64,000 bases of DNA from Otatea glauca. Taxonomy: Eukaryota; Streptophyta; Magnoliopsida; Poales; Poaceae. The stretch spans positions 47,166,918 to 47,230,917 of the forward strand of contig CM070730.1 in NCBI GenBank assembly GCA_036346275.1. The letters run 5' to 3'. Below the pieces are notes generated by a model that had not been told where the DNA came from, did no database searches, and was given only the letters and a program-made list of their open reading frames with translations. The translations under genes and the position numbers were made by a program. Below are positions 10,423-21,157 of the stretch, piece after piece. Within the stretch, counting starts at the first letter, position 1. Every line of letters begins with the position of its first letter.

Positions 10423-10539
10423 AGGGAGGGGATTGGGCGCGCGAGGGCGGCTGGATCTGGAATCTGGATGGATGCTGGGCCACGCTGGGCTGGAGGACTA
10501 CATATCTTGTCGTCCGATAATCTTGGATACAAATAAATC

Positions 10540-10955
10540 TTCAGTGAGCAACGTCATTACCAAAGCGTGCTTTTCCTATCAGTATGTGGATAGGGTTGAA
10601 AAAAAAACTAGTTAGAGTTCGAAATAAAATTTCTTCGATTACAATAGTTAATAGGTTCAAAATTAAAATAAATCTATTTCGAACGAAAAAAAGTTAACAA
10701 GACTCCGCTCGATAGAAGCTCGTTAGCTCGAATTTGAAATCACTTAAATGATAAATAAAATTATTTTACGTTGAACTATGTTAATTTCAAAAAAAGCTCA
10801 ATAGCTAGCCTTGTATGTAGATATCCTTCGTAAGGCGCAATTCAAAAGATTTGAAATGCTAAGAAAATCCAACACATGCATCATAATCTAAAGATCGAAT
10901 ACATATGTATGTTAACCTTGCCTTATTATTAATATCTTTATATACTTTATCTCTA
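10540..10955. other. Intergenic DNA between FAS2 and the Helitron
   Basis: AT-rich sequence without recognisable genes or repeats. The part nearest 10540 may belong to the FAS2 promoter. Confidence 0.5.
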
Positions 10956-11827
10956 TCTCTACTACTTCTAATTAGAAGTTAGTGGCGGTCGTCCGTTCTC
11001 CTCTAAAGTATCTGATCTATTGGATCTGACATGCACGGTTCAGATGGAAGGGGATTTAACCCATTCCACTCTTTTCGTTGTTGCCTCTCTCTCCAGTCTC
11101 CATGTATCGAGTTGTTGAAACCCCAAACCCTCTCTCATCTCCTCTCTCCTAGGTTTTAGGGTTCGCGGCCACAACCGCCTCACCGGGGATGAGACACGAT
11201 GCAACCGCCGATGAATGGGCAGCACGCCCCAACATTGCAGATCCCCGCCGATCCACAAGGACATGATCTCCTCTCCTACAGGCGCAGGCCTGCCCACCAC
11301 CTGCCCCCCATGCTACCGCGGCGTTGGCACGTACTGCTGCGGTAGAGATGCGTACTGGTGAGGGGCGGAGGCGCGTACTGTTGCAGCGGCGGGGGCGCGT
11401 ATTGCAAAGGAAGCTATTGATGCGGCTAGCCCCACATCGCCGGCGGAGGAGCGTGCGGGGGACCCGGCTGGTAGTACTGTGGCGGCGCCTGGTAATACTG
11501 CGGCGGGGGACCTGTTGCTGCTGAGGCGGCGCCCTGAGGATCTGCAGCGTTGGGGCGTGCTGCCCATTCATCGGCGGTTGCATCGTGTCTCGTCCCCGGT
11601 GAGGCGGTTGTGGCCGCGAAACCCTAAAACCTAGGAGAGAGGAGATGAGAGAGGGTTTGGGGTTTCAACAACTCGATACATGGAGACTGGAGAGAGAGGC
11701 AACAATGGAAAAAGTGGAATGGGTTAAATCCCCTTCCATCTCAACTGTGCATGTCAGATCCAACATACCAGATACTTTGGAGGAGAACGGACGACCACCA
11801 CCAACTCCTAATTAGAAGTATTATAGA
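10956..11827. repeat. Head-to-head palindrome with 290-bp arms
   Basis: The left arm 10956-11244 matches the reverse complement of 11538-11827 almost without gaps, around a 293-bp loop (11245-11537). Both outer ends look like Helitron 5' ends (TCTCTACTACTTCTAATTAG on +, TCTATAATACTTCTAATTAG on -). Each arm contains the same 5' leader and start codon of a captured gene. CTAATTAGAAG also occurs as a direct repeat at 10968-10978 and 11808-11818; because it is itself nearly palindromic, it cannot be taken as a target duplication. Confidence 0.85.
11232..11640 (-). pseudogene. RBP45/47-like RNA-binding protein gene fragment
   Basis: Reading leftward from an ATG at 11583, the - strand shows MQPPMNGQHAPT. 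After frame changes it shows a Pro/Gln/Tyr-rich stretch (PPPQYYQAPPQYYQPGPPHA, PPPAMWG, PPPHQYA). It ends with LWIGGDLQ, which resembles the RNP2 strand of the first RRM in plant RBP45/47 poly(A)+ RNA-binding proteins (usually LWIGDLQ). The fragment covers only the leader and the first exon region. It contains stops and frame shifts and lacks the RNA-binding domains proper, so it is non-functional. A second copy of leader and ATG lies on the + strand at 11199 in the left arm. Confidence 0.6.
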
Positions 11828-12289
11828 TTATTTGTTGGTGTTCTTGTGAACACATATCTAGGTGTTACATTCACGGAGAATGGTGAGTTGATTTTTGGTG
11901 TCAAGGTTATACAAGGTGATACTGTAGAGAACAACACTGATATTGTGAACCAGCAGTTGAGCTATCCACACATGACGACGTCATTGAGACATAAAGGTTT
12001 TTTAATCTTAGATTCCACATGCTTTATGTTATGTCCACCTAATTAATGCTTAAGATTTGGTTTATTTACTAGCCATATTACTAAATGTGCCCAAAAAAGT
12101 TGATGTTCATGATGCTGTTTAGGGTCATGTTTGATGATATGTTCATTGTACGGTTTCGGAATTACATTGTTTCATATGGAAAAAAAATCATGCATTTCAA
12201 ATGAGATTTTTAAATAACCTTATCTACTAACCTTTCTGATCCCTTAATAAAACTAGCTATAACACACTTTCAGTTTCTGGAATTAGCGG

Positions 12290-15200
12290 CAATTAATAGC
12301 TCACTGAGCGATGATTGATGCAGTCAGTCAGTGCCCTCGATTATTCCTGATAGAAGGATCATGGCGCCCCGGAAGCATTCCATCTAGCTACGAGTGCCAC
12401 GAATGAACCTTCGGTTCTTCCCAAGAACAAGGACTAGTAGTCGGCATTCTAGAAGCTACTTGTCGTAGAAGCTTTCCTTCCCCCCAGAATGCCATACTCT
12501 TACTAGAATTAAGCTATTTATCCAATAAAAAGGGGCAAGTTTCTCCGTAAAAACAGTTCCTATCTACACTCCGGTACATCGATAGAAATGCTCGTCGCTT
12601 GCTCTGGAAAGTTCCCTTCGGTCCGCCTTCGGTAGACAGCAAAACCTGAGAGTTTCTGTTATTCGTATTAACAGATACTCTAGGGGGAATGTTTTTATGT
12701 GGTGCTAACGATTTAATAACTATCTTTGTAGCTCCAGAATATTTCAGTTTATGTTCCTACCTATTGTCTGGATATACCAAGAGAGATCTACGGTCTAATG
12801 AGGCCTTTATTTATCTTTATTTTCTTTATTAGGACAGGACCCTACCCTATTCTCGAACCCTCTGCCGAGCTCTACCCTGCCCGCATTTATTTGGAAGGGG
12901 GCCAAAGAAATGTCTCCACCGCTACTGTGATCTTTCTTGAATTCTACTAAACGGGTCGATCCTCCCTCCGCTTGTTTTAGCAACTTATCCTAAGATCTCT
13001 TCGCCAAGAACTCTCCGGCAATGACAGAGGAACTAACCTGCCTGCTGTGGCGGGGCGGCTTTTTTTTGAAACAATAAGACCTGGACGATTATCCCTACCC
13101 TCGGGGTCATGACATTAGCAGATGTCCTAAGAAGAAGATAGTAGAGTTTGCTCTTGTCAAGAAGAGTATTGAAGCTGTTACTGCAAAGCAATATATGTAA
13201 AAAGAATTTTAGTTTATATTACCAATAAAGGACAGTGGTTAGTAAGTAAGTAGGGAAAAAGAAGGTTGTAGCAGATGGAATCTCGAATTCTCAAGAAGAC
13301 ATTACCAATCACTTTAGCATTCTCTCTTTGGCTGAAATTGGAGAGTGGTTACAGCAAGCAAGGTGCAGGAGGAATCCATTGTATCTGCAAATTAAGGTAA
13401 AAATGATAGTAAAGCTTCTCTTCATCGGCGACTTTCGCGAATGCCTTCTATCGACAAAGAATCCCCTGAGTTAGCAGCCTACCTTACTTATCTAGCCAAA
13501 ACGTTAGTCAAACCACCTAGGTTGTGTTTGTTCTGGAGAGTTCAGCTAGTCCCCATGTTTTTCATACTGGCTACTAGCAGGCTTGGCTTGCTCATCTCCT
13601 CATAATTGAACTCGCATTCAGCTGGTCTTGTTCTTGCGGTTGGCCTTTTGAACATGAATGGTAGGAGCTCCAACATTCGATGGTGGCTGAGTTGAACTGT
13701 CTTGATATGCTAGTGGATTCAGATGATCCTATTCAAGCTTCTCTTTCCTTGTTGGCTTGGCTAGGTAAACAGGCTATTGCAGCACTAGAGATGGATGCTA
13801 TGAGTGGTTATGCTTCGCTCTTTTTCTTGTTCCGCTCTCTTCTCTTCCTCCTGGGGCTAGGCGTTCGCAGAATCAGTCTATCCGAACCGCAGACGCACTT
13901 TTCAGATCAGTGACGGCCTCTCCAGCGGAGCTGGGCGCCGGGGCCCTGGATGTGCTAGCGATCGGCACATTAGGGGAGTACTTGCCTTTGAATATTTTTT
14001 GTTAAAGTACTTAATAAGTAACTATAACTAAATAATTCCTGTATTTTCTTATTTTGGAGATAAGCATTTCTTAGTATCTCACTAGCTGAACTAACACTCA
14101 TTACGCATTGGCCCACAGGGTGCCCCAATAGGGCCCGAATGAAAGACCCAAGCCTACATGAACCATCACAAAGATGAAGGTAACTGCACTTAAGATTGAG
14201 CAAAGCCATCCAGACTTTCTCCTTATTAGCTTTTACCGCACCAATCCAGTAGTGATGGTTCTGTCCTCTTATAGAAGTCTAGTTCTTTCTTCTTTTAGAA
14301 AAGGAAGTCTTGCTCTCCTTTCTTGCCGCTACAGATGCTGACCAAGTATATGGTTTGTTCCACGGACTTCATGCATAGATCCTTCATCCTTTGCGACAGC
14401 TTCTCGTGCATGCCGGCCACCTTCCCACTCCTCAGCAACGCATCTGTCTCAACATAGCTCGAGGATAAGATTTCAAAAAGAAAGAAGCTAACAATGTCCT
14501 TATAGATCTCGCCTATTGTCTGTCATTCAGAGACCAAGAAAGGCTCGGCCCATAAGCAAGAGATCCCAACTATCATCGATGGATGACCAAACAAGCTAGT
14601 TTCTTTTATTCGTCCTATAAGTCCTTCTACAAGCGAGTCAATAGGGTGCAGGCTAGTTGTAGTTGTTGGCGTGGATAGGTTTCTGGATCTCGAGATTTGT
14701 TTCATTTCTTTGGCTAGGAATAAAAAACAAAACTAGGAATAGCTGATTCTAGATCAATATCTTGGAAGAACCCATTAGCAAGAACTCGAAACTTTCCAGC
14801 ATCGAAGCTGGTAGACAAAAGTGACAACATTCTTTCTTAAGCTCCATTCGTGCTAGTTCTAGATTAGTCGCTGGGCATACCATAGTTCTTCCGTGCGTCT
14901 TTATCGTGGCAGAAACAGAACAAGAGGGAAAGACCCGGCCGACTCGCCAAGCGGACTGGACTACCTTCGGCTACTACAAGATATTTAGAAACCTAAGAAG
15001 CTGAGCCTACTTTACGCACTTAAGGCAGCAGCAGATGATGAAGAAATGGGGTAGGGCTCTAGAGAAGATTCCCTGAAAGAGCTAAGATAACTAAATTGAT
15101 TTACGCTTTCCTCTTTTTTTCTTTTATTTATTTCCTGTTCTTCTACAGAATGAACCTTCCTTCAGTCTCAACGAGAAGCACTAACCCAACCCGAGAACGG

Positions 15201-15330
15201 ACCGGAGGGAACCGCAGCATGAGGAATGTCCGCGTCTCGTCGCAAGGCGGACCTGGAAATGCAAGGAATGCAAGAGATGAATCTAGTAGAAGAAACTCCC
15301 TAAGAAGTGAATGAATTAGAGGGGGGACAG
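12290..15330. other. Probable mitochondrial-DNA-like insert (NUMT candidate)
   Basis: Composition changes sharply to balanced, low-repeat DNA with phrases typical of grass mitochondrial spacers, such as TTCGGTCCGCCTTCGGTAGA and GGCCCACAGGGTGCCCCAAT. It also has many AAGAAAG/CTTTC pieces. No mitochondrial gene was recognised. Short open frames at 13680-13913 and 15150-15314 have no known product. Edges are approximate. The call rests on style and recollection and needs a sequence search. Confidence 0.45.
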
Positions 15331-15659
15331 GAACCCCCGCAAGAATCAAACTCAAACCCACAGTGGGCAGACCAAACAAGAGGACTCATTGTGTTTGTAC
15401 ATAAGCAGTATTTATATGCATTTAAATTTGCAAAGTATTTTGTAACGTGAGTGCCTTCAGATTGTGAAATTAAAGATAATTTTAAACTCGAGTTTGTAAA
15501 CAGGTGTTTGGAATTTGTATGCTTCAATGAATTGATTTAAACATTCAACTATTGCACATTCAGAGTGAACAGTATCATTCAGATAGGGTTAGTGCTCTTT
15601 GCAAATGAATTTTTTGTCGCAAATTGAGTTTTCGTTGCAACGCACGGGCACATAACTAG

Positions 15660-16228
15660 TCACTTAAAAAAGAGGAGTCAGCAGTGATGATAGTTCTCCT
15701 CTTCCAACTCTCCCTTCCACCTTCTAAAAAATCTCTAACAATGATAGAAAAATAAATTATCAATAAATAAATTCCACATCGCCAAAAAATTATCTGACAA
15801 AAAAAACAGCAAAGCTCCTTCAGGCGAAAAGCGAAGCCTAGGGCATGGAGGCGCGACGCCACCTTTGCCGAAGTTCAGCCGAACGCGAAGGCGAAGCCAA
15901 GGGTGTGGGCTGGCCAACCCAATCCAAACGATATCGAATTGACGTGCTAGACGTAATGTGATATTTTTTTTATCTATAACAAAGAAAGGATATTCGTCTA
16001 GTAAACCTAAGGATTTGTCCACTAAAATATATATAGCTCCAGGTGAGATATTAAGAGTAGGATAGATTTTTTTGTCCTTTTTTCTGGAGAAAGGATTAAA
16101 TCAAAACTACAGCAACTAGCAGATCGATGTGCCTCTCGTTAGTGCTGCTTACAACAAGTGGATTATTGGATAAGGTGGTGGTGTTCATGGTGGCATCGGG
16201 TGCACATATGCAGAGATATATAGCATTA
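15660..16228. other. Spacer, nothing recognised
   Basis: AT-rich DNA with a short GGCGAAGCC-rich patch at 15820-15905. No coding, RNA or clear transposon signals. Confidence 0.5.
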
Positions 16229-17735
16229 GGCAGGGGCTAAGGAATCAAATTTCGTTTTCGGATAAAATATCGTCCGGGACCGGAATCAAAAATTTCGCCG
16301 AAATTCGGGTATTTCGGACAAATCTCATTCGAAATTAAAAAACAAAAATTCAAATCTGGTTTGTTTTCTACCGAGAAAAACGAAATTTCGTCGAAAAATC
16401 CTGAAATTTCAGTATATTTGCACCAGCTGAAAAGTGGGTCAAACAACGAAGACAAATTTTGAAAAACAATTTGGAGGTTCCTGACATTTCATTGATGTTT
16501 CTATAAAAATTTCAGATGATTATCACATTTGAGGAATTTTTAAAATTCAAACATTGCTACTGTCCTGATAAAACACTGACCGGGAAGTTTGATCCGAATG
16601 AAAAATGGTACAAACCACGTTAGAAAATTTTGAAATTTTTTGTACATTGTTATGATGCATCACTAATGTTCTCATAAAATTTTCAGATGATGATTAAGCA
16701 TCTTGAATTTTTAACAATTCAGACAGTGTTACTGTCCTGTTAAAAGGCTTATTGGTAAACTTGAACAAAATGAAAAATGGTTCAAACCACGTTAGAAAAT
16801 TTTGAAACTTTTTTGAATGGTACTGATATAAAATTAATATTTATAAAAAATTTTAGATGATTATCATGCTTAAATAATTTTAAAAAATTATGACAGTGCT
16901 ACGTTCTGATAAAAGCCTGATGATCAATACATAGATTTGCTTTAGCAATCAAAAAAGGTTTAAAAATTTTGAAAATTTTACAGAAGGGTGATAAGGAAAT
17001 TTTTAAGATCTAAAAAAGTTTTGAATCATGATCATACTCTAGTGAATTTTTGAAATTCTTACGAGGCACAGTACCATTTATGTCTTTTCTCTTTTTGAGT
17101 TTTGAAATATAATATAACAAATGAAGTTCAATGCTTAAATAGATTTGATTGAAAAAAAAATATTTTTTTTAAAATTTTATATAGTGGTACTAAGCTAATT
17201 ATTAATCTCTCATAAAAATTTCAGATCATTATCACACTCGAGAAAATTTATAAAATTCTGACAAGGTTACTGTCCCAATTATGTTTATTCAGTTTTTGAT
17301 TTTTTAAAGATAAAAAATGAAGTTTAATTATTTTTAAAAAATTTATATATGATCCTACACTACTAAATATAGTACGATAAATTCTTCAGATTACTATCAA
17401 GCTTGTACAATTTTATAAAAATCTGACAGTGTTTCTGCCAAAATTTTAAAATATCTCAAAAATTCGGTTTTTCAACAAATTTTCATAGAAGATGACTTTC
17501 CTAAGGGTTATTGGACCAAACCCGGTAAAATCTGGCCTTAAAAGTTTGAAAATTGGCCAAAAATCACGAAATTTCGGTGAGAAAAAACGAAATTTCGGGG
17601 TTACTATAGCGATTTCAAATTTTTTAAACATTTTTTTATCCGGTCGGTAGTTTGGGTTTTGTGGTGGCCCAAAATCCAAAATTTCAGCAAAAATTCGCCG
17701 AATTTTGGCGAGATTTGTATCCTGGCAGGGTCAGT
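16229..17735. mobile_element. Unclassified DNA element with imperfect inverted ends
   Basis: The left end GCTAAGGAATCAAATTTCG resembles the reverse complement of the right end (GCCAGGATACAAATCTCG). Both subterminal zones are rich in AATTTCGCCGAAATT-type palindromes (16260-16440 and 17540-17715). The centre holds a degenerate repeat array and no coding sequence. Family and target duplication could not be assigned. Confidence 0.45.
16495..17450. repeat. Six degenerate about 170-bp repeats
   Basis: A module with TCATAAAAATTTCAGATGAT, then TTTTTAAAATTC, then GACAGTGTTACTGTCC recurs near 16499, 16671, 16841, 17000, 17208 and 17372. The spacing is about 160-205 bp. The last three copies are more worn. 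Confidence 0.65.
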
Positions 17736-18149
17736 GCTGAATTATAAGTTCATTTAGCATCGACAAATCTTTGCATACTGGGTAATGGCTGCATATATAT
17801 TTATAATCTGCGACCATAAAATGTGAAGAGAAGAGAGAAAAGGGGATGAAAAAGGGAAAAGAGAACGAAAAACAAGTGGGGAACCTAGGGTTTGTTTGGT
17901 TGGTGGGATGGTGTTTAATGGGATGGAATGGTCATGTACCATTTGGTTACATTGTTTTAGGTGAATGGAATGGTTCAGTATCTAGGAATATTTGTCAAAT
18001 TTGTATCTCACCAGCCTCCAACCGATGACCGATTCCTACGCCAGCACTCCTCAACTCTGCGTCGCTTGGCGACGATAGCCCGTTTTCTCGGGTGCCGCCC
18101 TCAGGAGTCTCCTCCTCCCGAGGGCAACGGATTGGTTCGAAACTTTTAG
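17736..18149. other. Spacer, possibly part of the adjoining Copia remnant
   Basis: No gene was recognised. 17900-18000 has a repetitive GGGATGG/GGAATGG texture. The last 100 bases may be internal retrotransposon sequence, given the primer-binding site at 18150. Confidence 0.4.
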
Positions 18150-18383
18150 GCTCTGATACCAATTGTTGAAACAGCTAGGATTTTTTTGTTGGCCTTCGAG
18201 AATGCTCAGCCTTTTCTAGTTTTTCATTACTATTTATACTAGAAATTACATGCTAACTTGGATAGTAATCCGAACTCCTAATCTTAACATACTCAATACT
18301 TTCCAAACCAAACTTTCTCAAAACAAACTTTCCTAATTACAAGATTAATTCTATCAGATCCGGCCTCCCGAGCCGCCGCACAC
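18150..18383 (-). mobile_element. LTR retrotransposon remnant: primer-binding site plus LTR piece
   Basis: GCTCTGATACCA at 18150-18161 is the complement of the initiator-Met tRNA primer-binding site TGGTATCAGAGC. Two bases later begins TGTTGAAACAG, which would be the end of an LTR on the - strand. The LTR runs to about 18383, where the CACTA terminus begins. Length and texture suggest Copia. No internal genes remain. Confidence 0.55.
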
Positions 18384-18677
18384 TACTACAGAAAACATCA
18401 TCTCAGACGGTTCAAAATCGTCATCTCAGACTGTTTTGTGAACCGTCACTAACAATGTGTCGTTGATGTAGTGCACATCACGCACGGTTTTCGAACCGCT
18501 CGTGAAAATTCTCATCACAGACGGTTCTACTTTAGAACCGTCTGTGATGAGTACTCATCACAGACGGTGTTTAACTAGAACCGCCTGTGATACATAAATA
18601 TCACAGACGGTTTCTGAATAGAACCGCCTGTGATACAATATCATAGATAGTTTTTAAATAGAATCGTCTGTGATCCT
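18384..18677 (+). mobile_element. CACTA (En/Spm) transposon terminus with subterminal repeats
   Basis: The terminus CACTACTACAGAAAA at 18384 is followed by repeated ATCACAGACGGTTC and its complement GAACCGTCTGTGAT up to 18677. Several pairs form hairpins. This layout is diagnostic of CACTA elements, in which the element-encoded protein binds subterminal repeats. A matching right terminus was not found in the window, and the repeat unit differs from that of the CACTA ending at 33722. Confidence 0.7.
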
Positions 18678-19505
18678 CTTTTTTCCCCTAAACCCCTAGC
18701 AGAACTTCCATCATTAGTATCTGTTGTTCGAAATTTTCTTCTGCTTAGGTATCTCTGCAACGAATTTTATAAGACACAACCAAGTTATATATTTAGTAAT
18801 TTAATATCTAAACTTTCTAGATGCATCGAGGCAACAGCTTGTCTGATCAGGATATCTTAAAATATGAAGTTTTGTAGCACTTTCATCTCTTTCTTATTAT
18901 ATTATTGATGGATTCTAAGGTAAAATCCATTTCATTCCACAGTTCGTCATGAACGCTGTCATGCTCTGATTTATTGTTATCACTTCGTCCTCATCCCCGA
19001 ACGAGAATACTATAGGCAGCCATGCTTCTTGAACTATAGAGTTGATTAAGTCATCATATAGAGAATACCATAGGCAGCCATGCTTCTTGAACTATAGAGT
19101 TGATTAAGTCATCATATGATCGTATATGATGACTTAATCAACTCTATAGTTCAAGAAGCATGGCTGCCTATGGTATTCTCATTCGGAGATGATGACGAAG
19201 TGGAAGCGATAAATCAGAGCATGACAGCGTTCATGACGAACTGTGGAATGAAATAGATTTAACCTTAGAATCCATCAATAATATAATAAGAAAGAGATGA
19301 AAATGCTACAAAACTTCATATTTTAAGATATCCTGATCAGACAAGCTGTTGCCTCGATGCATCTAGGAAGTTTAGATATTCAATTACTAAATCTATAACT
19401 TGGTTTTGTCTTATAAAATTCGCTGTAAATACCTAAGGTAAGAAAATTTCAACAATAGAAACTAATGATGGAAGTTCGTTAGGGTGTAGGGAAAAAGAGG
19501 ATCAT
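18671..19505. repeat. 835-bp near-perfect inverted repeat (hairpin)
   Basis: The left arm 18671-19116 pairs with 19123-19505 across a 6-base spacer (GATCGT). The left arm carries an internal direct duplication of about 58 bp (19003-19058 and 19059-19116), so only the inner copy pairs directly. Mismatches are few. No protein is encoded. The left arm continues directly from the CACTA subterminal repeats, so the palindrome probably arose by inverted duplication of element DNA. Confidence 0.9.
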
Positions 19506-19871
19506 GATGGTAGCGTCTTTGGAGAATTAGACTATGTAAGAAAGATAGAAACGATTCATTCTCTTGGCTTTATGATCACCTGCATCGATGTGTGTGCCCT
19601 TGTCCACTTCATACAAAAATTTGTAGTATACAGTCATGCAGATAATCCATTATAAACATTTGCACATAGCATAGATCATAGGAATTACCACATTCAACTC
19701 TCTCCAAAAAATAAGGTTGTTAAATTTGAGGAGCAGTTACCCCCTTGAGATTCATTCAATCTTGTTTATTGGAACAGAAGGTTCCTTTTCCATGTAGTGT
19801 AATTCTTACAAATATTTTGTGTTACCTTAACTAATTGAAGCTATCAGAATGGTTGGCTCAGAGATACGAAC
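19506..19871. other. Spacer next to the Rab fragment
   Basis: AT-rich sequence, perhaps intron of the Rab-like fragment at 19872. The expected next exon of a RABH1 gene was looked for on the - strand and not seen. Confidence 0.4.
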
Positions 19872-20176
19872 CTCTTGTCAACAAGGTCTGTTTTATTTCC
19901 AACGAGGACAATGAGTACATCACCACCTCTTTCTGTGTTTACTTCATCAATCCACTTTGACGTGTTCAGAAAAGAATGCCTGTCTGCAAAGAAGGATGAT
20001 ATGATATCATCGGATAAATTGTGTAACTGAAATTATCGCTAGAACAAATACCCTCATTTGAAACAATTCAACATGCTAGTTTTTTGAGGGGGGAAAACTG
20101 AAAATTATCAGAGTGCCTCATTCTACTGCATATGCTTGGAATCAGACTCCGGAACCTCTCCTGCCTAGCTGTGTCC
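19872..20176 (-). pseudogene. RABH1 (Rab6-like GTPase) gene fragment
   Basis: Two exon pieces are visible. One begins at 20176 and encodes DTARQERFRSLIPS, then loses similarity. The other, 19983-19872, has a TTTGCAG acceptor and encodes RHSFLNTSKWIDEV followed by VLIVLVGNKTDLVDKR, then a GT donor. These are the switch II/G3 and G4 (NKxD) regions of a Rab6/RABH1-type small GTPase of Golgi traffic. The invariant G3 glycine (DTAGQ) is Arg. The first exons with the P-loop and the C-terminal prenylation end are absent. Introns are kept, so this is a captured or truncated genomic fragment and not a retrocopy. Confidence 0.7.
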
Positions 20177-20339
20177 CTGCACATTTTCACAGTTACAAAT
20201 TCTCTCTTTCAACCTTCTAGTTCCTAGAATTGACTTGTGCAAGAAGGTTTCAGTATATCAGGAAAACAAAAAAAAACGGTATGTTGATCTCCTCTCTAGT
20301 AGTAATTAAAGAAGGACCATATATATACTGGGTGCTAGT

Positions 20340-20554
20340 TGTAACCTGCGATTGATCTGAGCAGCGTGGATTTGCTGGAGCACGGTGAGCTCCTTCCAGA
20401 CGAGGGTGGCGCCGGCCACCTTCCTCTCCCTGCAGACGGAGGCGCAGGGCTCGAGGAGGGAGGGGGAGGGGAATGCACTGCTGTTGATGGAGGCGGTGGA
20501 GGACTTCGCTGGGGAGGAGGTCGCCCAGGAGGAATAAGTCTGACTTATATTCAA
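20340..20554 (-). pseudogene. Exon-like fragment of an unidentified gene
   Basis: A GC-rich - strand frame (about 20554 to 20345) includes a Ser/Pro-rich stretch and the segment ERKVAGATLVWKELTVLQQI, ending before a plausible GT donor. Composition differs from the AT-rich flanks. I could not assign a family. It lies beside the Rab fragment in the same orientation, as in chimeric gene-capturing transposons. Confidence 0.35.
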
Positions 20555-21157
20555 ATGTTTCTAAGTCTGATTCTTATCCAAATTCAAATAGATTTCATCT
20601 ATTTCATAAAACTTTTTCTTCTCTTCTCAAATTTCAAAATTTGTTCAAAATCTTGCCCATTGCTTTAGGACTTATCTTTTGCTAACCTGACCTTGTTTTT
20701 GGGATTCCCTGTATTTGCTCAAACCGATGTACCTAAAGGGGTCCCACTACCTTTTTACCAGGACACCTGTTCCCCTCAACCACCTTGTTTAAAGGTGTCA
20801 GTTACCAAGATACCTTTACATTCTTTTTCCTCATTCAATGTAGTAACTTCTTCCATCTGAAATTTTTCCCCTTGATACATTCTTGCTTGCGCAAACTCCT
20901 CAAAACCAGAAAAACCATCTTAGCATCGAATCAAATCCCTAATCGGATCTTGGCAACGGTGTTCATCTGACATTCTGCGCAAGAACCTCTTTCAGGCTCA
21001 GTAAGTCTTCCTTAAAACCCCTCTTTTCTCTTCTTGTCAAAAACCCTAGACCTAGATCTTAGACTAGTGTTTATTTTTGCTTAGGTCTGGTCTTTGTGCT
21101 TGAAAAGGGGTCTGCATTTGAGTCTGAGCAAGAGTTGAATTTCAGTGGGTAGTCAAG

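Larger units (their letters stand above)
10956..15659 (+). mobile_element. Helitron candidate, non-autonomous, with captured cargo
   Basis: The 5' end TCTCTACTACTTCTAATTAG follows an A, and the 3' end ACATAACTAG at 15650-15659 precedes a T. This fits Helitron insertion between A and T with a 5'-TC and 3'-CTAG. The sequence CGTTGCAACGCACGGGCA just before the 3' end resembles 3' ends of grass Helitrons. There is no Rep/helicase gene. Inside are an RBP45/47-like gene palindrome (10956-11827), a short unidentified stretch (11828-12290) with a 66-codon frame at 11846-12046, and mitochondria-like DNA (12290-15330). The two ends were paired by eye; the span could instead be two separate elements. 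Confidence 0.5.

Noticed and set aside
10968..11818. Pack-MULE with an 11-bp target duplication CTAATTAGAAG
   Set aside because: The direct repeat is part of a near-palindrome and lies within both arms of the larger inverted repeat, whose ends extend further and look like Helitron 5' ends. A MULE is not excluded but is less likely.
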